A stretch of DNA of 64,000 nucleotides from Boesenbergia rotunda (Eukaryota > Streptophyta > Magnoliopsida > Zingiberales > Zingiberaceae): NCBI GenBank assembly GCA_024364735.1, contig JAGFNQ010006454.1, positions 49,864-113,863 on the forward strand, written 5' to 3'. A program made the translations under genes and the position numbers. Positions 11,190 to 21,465 of this stretch are shown here, piece by piece. The notes beneath the pieces are model-generated. The model was not told where the DNA came from, ran no database searches, and was given only the letters and a program-made list of their open reading frames with translations. Within the stretch, counting starts at the first letter, position 1, and every line of letters begins with the position of its first letter.

Positions 11190-11615
11190 CAAACTTAGCC
11201 CTCCAAGCTAAGTTTTCATCCACCTTAGCCCTCCAAGCTAAGGATTTTTCACCTAACTCTCCAAGTTGGGAATTTGCACCTAACCCTCCAAGTTAGGACT
11301 TTTCACCTAGCCCTCCAAGCTAGGACTTTTCACCCAACCCTTTCGAATTAGGACTTTTCCAGACCTAGCCCTCCAAGCTAGGACATGACCCTCCAAGCCA
11401 GGACTTTTTCACCTAACCCTCCAAGATGGGAATTTTCACCTAACCCTCCAAGTTAGGACTTTTCACCAAGCCCTCCAAGCTAGGACTTTTCACCCACCTC
11501 TTCCGAGTTAGGACTTTTCAACACCTAGCCCTCCAAGCTAGGATTTTCCACACCTAACCCTCCAGGTTAGGATTTTTCAGCACCTAGCCCTCCAAGCTAG
11601 GATTATCCATACCAT
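11190..11615. repeat. CTAGC/CTAAC hairpin array in the B LTR
   Basis: About 15 copies of a short hairpin have stems such as CCTAGC/GCTAGG, CCTAAC/GTTAGG and CTTAGC/GCTAAG around a constant loop close to CCTCCAA. They are spaced by about 28-35 bases, mostly with a GACTTTTCAC-like linker. A few copies are decayed on one side (for example CCTAAC/GATGGG). Confidence 0.85.
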
Positions 11616-11735
11616 GCCTAATCCCCGATCAGGACTTAATCATAATCATCATAACCATCAACCTAAACAAAAATCGATGTCAACACCAAAATAACAATCA
11701 AGGTCAGACTGCATCAACAATAGTCATGCTATAGC

Positions 11736-11920
11736 TGGAGCCCCAGAGCTGCAAAAAACAAAGCAGGTATTCAATAATGAGTCAAGGAGAAATGTAAGAA
11801 AAAAATATATATACGAAATAAAGCAGTTGGTGCTCCTCCACCTCTATGAGCTCCGAGTCGGCAGTTGGTGCCGCTCTGGGCCTGAGGGAGATGACACGGT
11901 GATGGGAGCGGGGGCAAGCA
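11736..11920. other. Unassigned junction between B and Z
   Basis: A 185-bp stretch lies between the approximate end of the B LTR and the TGTTGGTGCAA terminus at 11921. A duplicated GCAGTTGGTGC word occurs at about 11823 and 11859. Nothing else is recognised. Confidence 0.3.
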
Positions 11921-12573
11921 TGTTGGTGCAATTGGCCAAAGATTGATCGGGAAGATCATGGGTTTTGATGTGTGTGTCAATATGAATAAGTTAAAGTTTC
12001 ATGTTGATCTAATATGTGTATGTGAGTATGCAGGTTTGCAGGATACACATTGTTGCGGCAACTATGGTCCGGAGTGACCATGTGTTTTGATGTTTGGACA
12101 AAGGGTTTAAGTTAGGTTTACTCTTATATTTGATATGTGTATTTGAGTGTGCAGGTTTGCAGGATACACATGGACTTAGCTGGACGGCTTCAGAACCAGT
12201 GAAGGGTGGCATGGGAGACAAGCCGTAGGCTTGCATGCATCCGAGGGACCGTGGACAAAGCAGGGACGGTGAGCCGAAGAAAGCGGACTTCGAGGCATAC
12301 GTGAAGGATGGCATGGAGGCAAGCCAATGGCTTATGTGCGCATTTGAGGGACGAGAGCCAAAGTCGAAGAGGGCTTGAAGGCAACAGGTCGAGGCTGCTA
12401 GAGCAGGGACGATGAGTCGAGGGAAGCGGACTTCGAGTCATACGCGAAGGATGGCATGGAGGCAAGCCGTCGGATTGTGTGCGCATCTGAGGGACGAGAG
12501 CCAAAATAGAAGAGGGCTTGAAGGCAACAGGTCGAGGCTGCTGAATGAAGAGTCAATTGAATCGTGAGGGTTT
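11921..12573 (+). repeat. Left part of LTR-like repeat Z
   Basis: Begins TGTTGGTGCAATTGG, a typical LTR terminus, and contains two copies of a GTGCAGGTTTGCAGGA-like word at about 12030 and 12151. It ends at the element C insertion (TSD GGTTT at 12569-12573). The sequence appears to resume at 28702 (GAGTGCTGAG). From 12207 to 12573 it is duplicated, at roughly 97 percent identity by eye, at the 3' end of element C. Confidence 0.6.
12257..12548 (+). repeat. Tandem pair of about 155 bp inside Z
   Basis: Two direct copies start with GCAGGGACGGTGAG at about 12257 and GCAGGGACGATGAG at about 12402. Each contains GAAGCGGACTTCGAG, a GATGGCATGGAGGCAAGCC stretch and a GAGGGCTTGAAGGCAACAG stretch. The same pair occurs at 19634-19856 plus 26942-27010, where element D cuts the second copy. 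Confidence 0.75.
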
Positions 12574-14231
12574 TGTTAGTAAGAGCCATAGAGCCAATTA
12601 TTTGATGATTGACTATGGACTTTTGTATTATTTTCTATCATTAATAAAGGCATGTTTGATTATTATACTTACTTTATATTTGTGTCATATAGATAAGTAT
12701 AATAATGTCCTTGGGTAGTATGTTATTATCTACATTATATCGATTAGTTGAATTGATAATGAGATGATGTAGAGAACACTATACTAAGTCATTCCTAGTT
12801 AAGCATTAATATTCAAGGACAATATTAATGCATGGAGACTAGCATGTAGGTCAATTGATGACTTGAGCTCACTAGTCATGGATATGTGATATCAAGTTGA
12901 CAAATGGGTATACATTAGAGAATGTGTACTGAATTGACTCGCCATGAGAAAGTTTCATAGATTGTCATATGAGTGTCATAAACATTCTCATGTGACCATT
13001 AGTATGAATAGTCCTTAGAACTGAAGTCACTACGGTCCCCTACATAAGGAGTTGTGTACTTTGGTATCGTCAAACATCACCCGTAACAGGGTGGACTATA
13101 AAGGCGATCACTGGGTATGTAATGAATTATGCGGAGGGATGTGGGTGATGTAGATGGGATCTATCCCTCCCATATGACGGGAGTGATATCTGTGGGCCCC
13201 TTGATCGAGTACTACTACTAAAACGCATGGTCATGCTCAAATGAGTCAATATGAGATATTGAACTCATTTGTTTGAGTGAGTCTACTCGGGGATCAAGAA
13301 ACACAAAGATTGATCGAGGATGACATGGTCTATGCCTCATTGGTCAATCTAGATATCGAGGATAGAAGGACAAGGTCATACATTGTCATAGTCACGGAGG
13401 TTAAGTCGGATCTCGACTTTCTTGTTACTTGGGTAGCATTGATACATTGCTAGATGCCGCTTATTGCTTTTGTGTCTAAATTGGTTTAGACACATTGCCA
13501 ACGTTACGAGAGCCTATTGGGTCACACACTAAGGACACGATGCTTCGGAGATTAATTGATCTTGATTTGGCTAAGATTTAATTGGAATTGGATTAATTGA
13601 GTTAGACTCAAGTGAATCCAATTGGATTATGGATTGAGATCTAATTTGAGTTAAACTCATTTAGATTAGACTCAACCACATTTGGATGAAATATTAATTC
13701 ATTAAAATGTTTAATGAATTAATAAGAGAGGAAGATGGAGAGTTTCTCACCATTAGAGTGTTACATGAAAAGTTAGAGAGTTACATTAAAATGTTTAATG
13801 AAGGGAAGTTTAAAAGGCAAAACTCCTCATGATATGAGTATAAAAGAGTTTTTCCCTTGTCATTTGGAAGAGAACTTGTCATTTTCTTTCCCCTCTTCCT
13901 TCTCTTCTCCATCTTGGCCGAAACTCACATCTTGGGTTCTTGGTGTTCTGTGAATTACCTCAAGTTGCTAGCACAACTAGGGTAGTTCTTCTCCAAAGTA
14001 GAGATATCATGTTCGTGTGGATACGAATAGAGGCACGGACACTTGAACGTGCAAGAGATCCAGCGGCGCTTGGACGAGCGGGATAAAACGTAAGGGCACG
14101 CTCCAAAGGTATACGCTTTAGATAGATCTATTAGATAGATGATTCCGTATGAGATTTTCTTTCGCATGGATCGCTCGAGGGATCTTGTTTCCGCTGCGTT
14201 TTTGTGTTTATGTCGCCTAAAGATCCCAACA
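12574..14231 (+). repeat. 5' LTR of element C (1658 bp)
   Basis: Runs from TGTTAG to CCCAACA and is followed directly by the PBS. It is the same length as the 3' LTR at 27039-28696, with a few percent divergence by eye. A related solo LTR lies at 43092-44763. Confidence 0.93.
13839..13846 (+). promoter_or_regulatory. TATA box of the C 5' LTR
   Basis: TATAAAAG on the sense strand, about 390 bp before the LTR end. The same box is at 28305-28312 in the 3' LTR, and TATAAATA is at 44391-44398 in the solo LTR. It probably marks the U3/R boundary. Confidence 0.65.
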
Positions 14232-14232
14232 G

Positions 14233-14245
14233 TGGTATCAGAGCC
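14233..14245 (+). other. Primer binding site of element C
   Basis: TGGTATCAGAGCC is the complement of the initiator tRNA-Met 3' end, one base after the LTR CA terminus. Confidence 0.93.
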
Positions 14246-15612
14246 ACTTGCGAAAGATCGTATGAAGTTCTATGCACTTTTATATGTGATATAGAAGTAG
14301 GACAAATTTTTTTTTATGGGTTGCATATAATAGTGTGAATATTTTGTCATTACGCAAAAGTTTGTGTTGATCAAACTAAAAGGCTATAACATCATCATTC
14401 ATATGATAGCGTGCTATAGTCTGATCACTCTTGACAAAATATTATAACCTTTGGTGTTAATGTTGATGAAGTTGCGTCAGTCTGTTGTGAACAGATTGTG
14501 CATTTTTTGTAGCAAGAATGCACCAACGGAGTTTCTACTCTTGAGCGATTTTTATATTGCACTCATAATGAAATTGATGTCCTAGATCTATTGTGTATGA
14601 TTGATGACATGGTGCATGGTTATGGCCTTAACCCCAATATGATTGGATGTATATGTGTGTATGTGCATGTTGTAATGTAATTCATAATACGGCCTGTGCG
14701 TCGTGCCTTATCTCTATTTTTCCTCTAATTGTAAAATAGATTTAGACTCGAATGTAACTCGAGTTTTCTTAAATTGTAATGTACAAAATGAGTAGCGGAG
14801 TGTCCACTAAAGAATGAAGTTACAAGAAGGATGCCAACGACACATGACGGCCGAAGGATGCACTTGGAGAAGATGTTATCCCTAGGTTGACCATCGATCT
14901 TCTCATTGGCTTGAGATGATCGTAGTATATGGGTCATAACCATGTCACATTTTACCGCTTATATGTTGATATATTCAATATATGTATGTGATGCATGATT
15001 AGATAAATATTTATCTTAATTAAGTCAACTCGATATGCCTACCAATGTTTGGTACTCATAAACTACCTCGATCATTTGTTGTTGGGTTTGCCAAAGCAAA
15101 GCAACACATTTCATCTTGGTAGAGTGCGAGAGGACAATTGTGATGTCCCGCTATCAAACTTTGGGTGAGACTTAACTGAGTCCAATCAATCAGATTGAGA
15201 AACTTAGAGGCATATCCCAAAAGTTGACGAAATTGGGTAAGAAACAATTACACTAAGTCTTGGGTGATTAGCCAAAGCTAACTCAAGATGATGTGTAATG
15301 TGGATCTTGACCCTTTGTTTCCAAGAGTTGCATAAGATGTAATTGGTAAAATATTGCCTACCTAATTATACCGAGTCTTGGGCAATTAGCCAAAGTTAAC
15401 TCAAGATGAGGTATAATATGGATCTTGTCCCACATGAATATAGTCGCTATTTGGTTTGGAGCTAGTAGTATAGGCAAATTGAGTTTGCCAACATCCATGA
15501 CTATCCCCTACCAAAACTCTATGATTCAATGGGAGTATCATTTAATTAAAGGCCTAATTAAATGAACTAGATATGATACTTATTTTTGCATGTTTTACTG
15601 TTGTAGATCACC
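14246..15612 (+). other. Untranslated leader of element C
   Basis: A 1.37-kb stretch between the PBS and the gag ATG. It has no supported ORF. It contains a duplicated block of about 70 bp, each copy with a GTCTTGGG word, an ATTAGCCAAAG word and AACTCAAGATGA, at about 15253-15320 and 15371-15435. Confidence 0.75.
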
Positions 15613-18600
15613 ATGTCGTCTAACACGTCTAATACTCTCTCTCTACGATCCGTCCTTGAGAAGGACAAGCTCAATGGAGCTAATTTCCTAGACTGGTACA
15701 GAAATCTGAGGATCGTCCTCAAACAAGAACGAAAATTGTACGTTCTAGAGCAACCTCTTCCAGAAGCACCCATCACTATCACCACCCGTGTCGAAAAAGA
15801 CGCTTACAAGAAGCATCAGGATGATGCACTCGATGTATCATGCCTCATGCTTGCTACCATGAACTCTGAGCTTCAGAAGCAACATGAGAACATGGATGCA
15901 CATGATATGGTTGAGCACCTAAAACAACTATATCAAGGGCAAGCTAGGCACGACCGGTTTGAGGTGTCAAAATCCCTATTTGCATGCAAGATGCAAGAAG
16001 GAACTCCTGTCGGAACTCACGTACTCAAGATGATTGGGTATGTCGAGAACCTTGAAAGGCTAGGATTTCCACTGGGACAAGAATTGACCACTGACCTTAT
16101 CCTGCAATCGTTGCCGGAAGGGTACAATCAATTTGTCATGAACTATAACATGAATGAAATTGATAAGCCTTTGCCTGAGATGCTCAGCATGTTGAGAACT
16201 ATTGAACCCAATCTCAAGAAAACCAAGACCAGCAATGTACTGATGGTGCAAAAGGGCAAAGGCAAATGGAAGCCTAAAGGCAAGGGTAAGACCCAAGCCA
16301 AAGGCAAGGCCAACTCTACTGCACCCAAGGCCAAAAGCAGGGAACCTAAGGAAGGGACCTGCTTCCACTGTGGTGAGACCTGACATTGGAAGAGGAACTG
16401 CAAACTCTACCTGGAGGAAGTCAAGAAGAAAAGAAGTGAGACTTCTGCCTCAGGTATTTTTGTTATAGAAGTCAATCTATCTATTTCTTCTTCTTGGGTA
16501 TTAGATACCGGTTGTGCATCTCACATTTGTACTAATGTGCAGGGCCTTCGAAGAGCTAGATCATTGACAAAGGGCGAAGTGGACCTACGAGTAGGCAATG
16601 GAGCAAGAGTTGCTGCTATATCTGTAGGAACATATTCCTTATCTTTGCCCACTGGGCTTATCTTAGAAATAGAGGAGTGCTTTTATGTACCTGCATTAAC
16701 TAAGAACATAATTTCAGTATCTTGTTTAGACAAGAAAGGCTTTTCGTTTATCATAAAGGACAAATGTTGTTCTATAATGTTAAATGACATGTTCTATTGT
16801 AGTGCACCACTTATGAATGGACTCTATGTTCTAGATCTAGAGAACCCAATCTATAACATAAATACGAAACGGTTCAAATCAAATGATTTGAACCAAGCAT
16901 ATCTCTGGCATTATCGCTTAGGACATATAAATGAGAGTCGCATATCACAGCTCCATAAAGATGGATTACTGGACTCATTTGATTTTGAATCATATGAGAC
17001 ATGTGAATCTTGTCTTGTAGGCAAGATGACCAAGACTCTATTTAGTGGACACGGCGATAGAGCGACAGACTTGTTAGGACTCATACATACTGATGTATGT
17101 GGCCCCTTCAATGTCGCAGCTAGAGGACGCTATCAATACTTCATCACTTTCACTGATGATGTCAGTAGATACGGCTATGTGTATCTCATGAAACATAAGT
17201 CGGAGTCCTTTGAAAAGTTCAAAGAATTCAAAAGTGAAGTACAAAACCAACTTGACAAGAGTATTAAGATGCTTCGATCAGATTGAGGTGGTGAATACCT
17301 TAGTCAAGACTTTCGTGACCATCTAGCAGAGTGTGGGATCATATCCCAACTCACTCCACCTGGAACACCACAGTGGAATGGTGTATCCGAGCGGAGAAAT
17401 CGTACTCTATTAGATATGGTACGATCGATGATGAGTCAGACAGATCTTCCTACTTCCTTCTGGGGGTTCGCTCTAGAGACGGCTCTTTTCACACTTAACC
17501 GAGCTCCATTAAAGGCTGTTATAAGGACATCATATACGATATGAACTGGGAGGAGTCCCACGATGTCTTTTATGAAGATTTAGGGTTGTGAGGCTTACGT
17601 TCGACGTCAAGTCTCAGATAAACTAGGACCCAAATCTGAAAAGTTCTATTTTGTAGGATATCCCAAGGAAACGAAGGGATATTACTTCTACAATCCCACA
17701 CTAGGCAAAGTGTTTGTCGCTAGAAATGACGTTTTTCTAGAAAGAGAGTTTATTTCTAGAAAAATTAGTGGGAGTTAAATCCATCTTGAAGAAGTTCAAG
17801 ATGCAGATAACACTGAGGCTTTAATGGATATTGAACAGACACCACAAGATGTTGTGGATCATGAGGTTGTTGCACAAGAAGTTGTGGAACAACAAACTGT
17901 TCAAGTATACCAACCTCCTCGCAGATCTAATAGGATACGTTGTCAGCCTGAGAGATACTCTTTTCTCTTGTCTGACCATAATGACGTGATGCTCATTGAG
18001 TTGAATGATCCTACATCCTATCAAGAAGCTGTGATGAGCCCAGATTCTGAGAAATGGCTAGAAGCCATGAGGTCCGAAATGGAATCCATGTACACTAACC
18101 AAGTATGGACTTTGGTTGATCCACCTGAGGGGATTAAACCCATTGGGTGTAAGTGGGTCTTTAGAAGAAAGACTGACATGGATGGACTCATGCATACCTA
18201 TAAAGGGCGATTGGTAGCTAAAGGTTTCAAGCAAATTCATGGTATTGACTATGATGAAACTTTTTCACCAGTTGCGATGCTTAAGTCTATACGGATCATG
18301 CTTGCTGTTGCATCTTACCATGATTACGAGATCTGGCAGATGGATGTCAAACCCGCATTCCTAAATGGGAATCTACTCGAGGATGTGTACATGACACAAC
18401 CTGAGGGTTTTGTAGATCCAGAGCATGCTGGAAAGGTGTGTAAGTTGCAAAGGTCCATTTATGGACTAAAGCAAGCCTCTCGAAGCTGGAATCTTCGATT
18501 CGATGATGCAATCAAAGGGTTTGGTTTCATCAAGAATGAAGATGAACCTTGTGTCTACAAGAGGGTTAGTGGGAGCACAGTTATCTTCCTAATTTTGTAT

Positions 18601-19644
18601 GTAGATGACATACTCCTCATTGGAAATGATATCCCTTCACTACAGTCTGTAAAGACTTGGCTCGGGAATTGTTTCTCAATGAAAGACTTAGGTGAAGCAG
18701 CCTACATCCTAGGCATCAAGATCTCTAGAGATAGATCTAAGAGATTGCTTGGCTTAAGTCAGATTACATATGTTGACAAGGTGCTTAATCGTTTTGCCAT
18801 GCAGAATTCCAAGAAGAGATTTCTGTCAATGTCACATAGTGTGAGTCTTTCGAAGACTCAATATCCCTCTTCTAAGGAGGGGAGAGACCGTATGGATCAG
18901 ATCCCTTATGCATCCGCTATAGGGTCTATCATGTACGCCATGCTTTGTACTCGTCCAGATGTCTCGTATGTTTTGAGCATGACGAGCAGGTACCAGTTAG
19001 ATCCAGGTAAAAGTCACTGGACTGCTGTCAAGAATATTCTTAAGTACATAAGAAGGACGAAAGAATATTTCTTGATATTTGGAGGCGATGAGGAGCTAGC
19101 TGTAAAGGGTTACAGTGACACAAGCTTCCAAACAGACAGGGATGATTTCAGATCGAAGTCAGGGTATGTATTTTGCTTGAATGGTGGCGCTGTGAGCTGG
19201 AAGAGTTCAAAGCAGGACACAGTCACAGATTCAACAACAGAGGCCAAGTATATTGCTGCGTCTGATGCAGCAAAAGAGGCTGTTTAGATCCGGAAGTTCA
19301 TTACAGAGCTTGGTGTGGTTCCTACCATAGCATACCCGATAGACCTCTATTGTGACATCAATGGGGCTATTGCACAGGCTAAGGAACCACGCTCTCATCA
19401 GTGGACCAAACACATACTACGGCGCTTCCATCTCATTCAAGAGAGCATCGATAGAGGAGATGTGAGAATATGCAGAGTACCCACTGATGTTAACATCGCA
19501 GATCCTTTGACCAAGGCTTTGGCACAGAAGAAGCATGATGGTCATACTAGGTCACTGGGTATTAGATATTACAGTGATTGGCATAGGAGACAAGCCGTAG
19601 GCTTGCATGCATCTGAGGGACTGTGGACAAAGCAGGGACGGTGA
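15613..19644 (+). pseudogene. gag-pol of element C with six nonsense codons
   Basis: The ATG at 15613 opens one frame to the TGA at 19642, with no frameshift. Gag (about residues 1-265) has the copia Gag core and one CCHC knuckle starting CFHCGE. The protease DTGC is at 16504. The integrase has HHCC (HYRLGH to CESC) and the D, D, E motifs HTDVCG, FTDDVSRYG and SERRNR. RT carries YVDD at 18598-18609, and RNase H ends near SDWH at 19584. In-frame stops are TGA 16381 (inside the zinc knuckle), TGA 17284, TGA 17542, TAG 17581, TAA 17776 and TAG 19285. By comparison with the related copies E and F in this window, at least four fit G-to-A or C-to-T changes at Trp or Arg codons. The last 20 codons after SDWH are not pol but host-flank sequence fused at TGGCAT. 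Confidence 0.92.
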
Positions 19645-19856
19645 GCTGAAGAAAGCGGACTTCGAGGCATACGTGAAGGATGGCATGGAGACAAGCCAAG
19701 GGCTTGTGTGCGCATCTAAGGGACGAGAGCCAAAGTCAAAGAGGGCTTGAAGGCAACAGGTCGAGGCTACTAGAGCAGGGACGATGAGTCGAGGGAAGCG
19801 GACTTCGAGTCATACGCGAAGGATGACATGGAGGCAAGCCATCAGCTTGTGCGCAT
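19579..19856 (+). repeat. Copy of left flank Z replacing the 3' end of C (part 1)
   Basis: From the TGGCAT at 19579-19584 the sequence leaves pol and follows Z (12207 onward) up to the D insertion. Together with 26942-27038 it makes 375 bp against 367 in Z; the eight extra bases are the D target duplication. I count about a dozen differences from Z, about 3 percent. Confidence 0.75.
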
Positions 19857-20015
19857 TGTTGGTGCAAGTTGCATCAATAATGTTCTCCTTTATGTGTTTT
19901 AATGTTTGACAATGTACTTAAGTCAGTAATATGTTGAACAGACAAAGGGGAGCTAAGGAGAAGTAACCTAAGCCTGAGAAAAGTCCTAGTTAAGCTAGGC
20001 ATGGAAACCCTAAGA

Positions 20016-20209
20016 CCTAGCGAAGGGCCGCTAGGCTCTGGCGAAGGGCTGCCAGAAAGAAAAGACCTAGCAAAGGGCTGCTAGGCACCTGACGAAGGGA
20101 TGTCAGGGGAACAAGACCTAGCGAAGGGCTGCTAGGCACCTAGTGAAGGACTACTAGGCATAGAAGACCTAGCGAAGGGCTGCTAGGCACCTGGCGAAGG
20201 GCTGCTGGG
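20016..20209 (+). repeat. Array of eight covarying hairpins in the D LTR
   Basis: There are eight hairpins, each with a 6-bp stem and an 8-base loop close to GAAGGGCT. Stems in order are CCTAGC/GCTAGG, TCTGGC/GCCAGA, CCTAGC/GCTAGG, CCTGAC/GTCAGG, CCTAGC/GCTAGG, CCTAGT/ACTAGG, CCTAGC/GCTAGG and CCTGGC/GCTGGG. The last pairs fully if G-U wobble is allowed. Starts are spaced 29 and 22 bases in alternation after the first pair, so the array is a 51-bp dimeric repeat. It recurs in the 3' LTR. Confidence 0.92.
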
Positions 20210-20565
20210 GAATAAAGTCTTGGTCCAAGGGACTGAGCAACTTAGCTGAGCGATGACTAAGGACAGGAGTAGAGACGGGTCAGGATTTGGGCGTCTCGAG
20301 GTCCGGGAGTATCGGAAGCTAAGTAAAAGTCCACCTGAAGGACTGGGTGGCAACCGTCTCCTGAAAGGAGTAGGTGAAGGGCGTGTTCCCGGGGTGGGAA
20401 CTCGTGCCAGTTTGACCTAGGGTTTTGTGCAAATCCGAAGTCAGAACCATGTCCTTAGGCTTCATTTTTCATGCATGTATGCTTTGTGTTTGTGTATCTT
20501 GCAGGTAACAAGAACCGGAGACAAAGCAAGCCTTACAGTGTTAATTCAGGGTGCTGCCCCTGTGT

Positions 20566-20862
20566 TGGGGGCGCCCCCAGCAAGGGGGGCGCCCCCCAGT
20601 CAGTGCTAAACAGGGAGCTAAGAGAGCAGCTTCGTGATGCAGTCAAAAGGAGTCAACCGGGGCGCCCGGAACATCCGGGGCGCCCGGGTCAACCCTGTTT
20701 GTGCTGTTTCGCGTTCTAAATGAAGATAAGCGCTCAGAAGGGCGCCCGGGATGTTCGGGGCGCCCTGGTCAACAGTCTTATCTCCCGCGGCGAGGTAGGC
20801 GGAAGGATAAGTGTTGACCGAGTCTTCCGGGGCGCCCCCGTCGACCAGGGCGCCCCTAGGAG
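20566..20862 (+). repeat. GGCGCC palindrome cluster upstream of the D TATA box
   Basis: Eight GGCGCC cores occur, most extended to GGGGCGCCCGG or GGGGCGCCCC, in pairs, ending only a few bases before TATAAAAG at 20866. The window around is far less GC-rich. It is repeated at 26149-26445. Confidence 0.85.
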
Positions 20863-20865
20863 GGC

Positions 20866-20873
20866 TATAAAAG
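20866..20873 (+). promoter_or_regulatory. TATA box of the D 5' LTR
   Basis: TATAAAAG follows the GGCGCC cluster; the 3' LTR copy is at 26449-26456. It is the likely start region of genomic RNA, which puts the hairpin array in U3. Confidence 0.7.
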
Positions 20874-21360
20874 GGGCTTCGACCCCTCTTCTTCGAACAC
20901 ACTTCCTAACTGCGAATCTGATCATTCCGACTGACGACAACATGCTAAAGACGAGGTTCTGCGACCGGGAGGCTCCAGGAGGAAGTGCGCGGCACTTCGG
21001 AGGTCCAGATCGGCCGAGCTTCATATTTTATGTTTGGTTTGCAATTAATTTACAGTATTCATTTTCTATATTATTGCTTGTAATATTGCACTGTAAGTCG
21101 GGTTTCTCCGCCTCCGGAAATTCCGGAAAGGAGACTATTAGTGGACTCAACGCCGAGTACATAGGCCTTGGACGTACTGACCCTGGGGGGTTGGGAACCA
21201 AGTAAATAAACCTGCCGTGTCCCCTGTTTTGCTTTCTCTTATTTTATTTTTATGTTTCCGCTGCACTAACGCTCTGAGTCCAGAAGTCTTACGAAAGATT
21301 TACGAAAGTTTTCACGATCGATATTCACCCCCCCTCTATCGACGGCACCGGTCCTACAAT

Positions 21361-21373
21361 TGGTATCAGAGCC
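21361..21373 (+). other. Primer binding site of element D
   Basis: TGGTATCAGAGCC lies two bases after the LTR end and is complementary to initiator tRNA-Met. Confidence 0.93.
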
Positions 21374-21465
21374 GAGCCGCTCTTCACCGGACTAACCGCC
21401 GACGGAGCAACGACGCCAGGAGTTGAGGGGGAGCCCAGGGGTGAATCAGGTACAATTTTTTTTTA

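Larger units (their letters stand above)
9499..11735 (-). repeat. 5' LTR of element B (right boundary approximate)
   Basis: The LTR starts with TGTTGGAACCCGG next to the PBS. The right end is not certain: the last plausible CA terminus I see is in CATCAACA near 11732, giving about 2.2 kb. The half near the PBS (9499-10500) would be R/U5, and the distal half with two palindrome arrays would be U3. No matching 3' LTR is visible left of pol. ORFs in it, such as at 9803-10255, are not convincing. Confidence 0.6.
19857..21358 (+). repeat. 5' LTR of element D (1502 bp)
   Basis: Begins TGTTGGTGCAAG and ends CCTACA, two bases before the PBS. From left to right it holds a covarying hairpin array (20016-20209), a cluster of GGCGCC palindromes (20566-20862), a TATA box at 20866 and the R/U5 part. 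ORFs running through it (for example 20720-21205) recur in the 3' LTR and are not genes. Confidence 0.95.

Noticed and set aside
12009..12589. Overlapping minus-strand ORFs of about 100 codons
   Set aside because: They fall in the tandem repeats of Z and have no domain.
14233..14245. tRNA gene at the TGGTATCAGAGCC sites
   Set aside because: Only the 12-13 base primer complement is present; no cloverleaf.
20720..21205. 161-codon ORF in the D 5' LTR (with a twin at 26303-26746)
   Set aside because: It lies across GGCGCC palindromes and the TATA box, occurs in both LTRs and differs in length through an indel; no domain. A shadow of the LTR.
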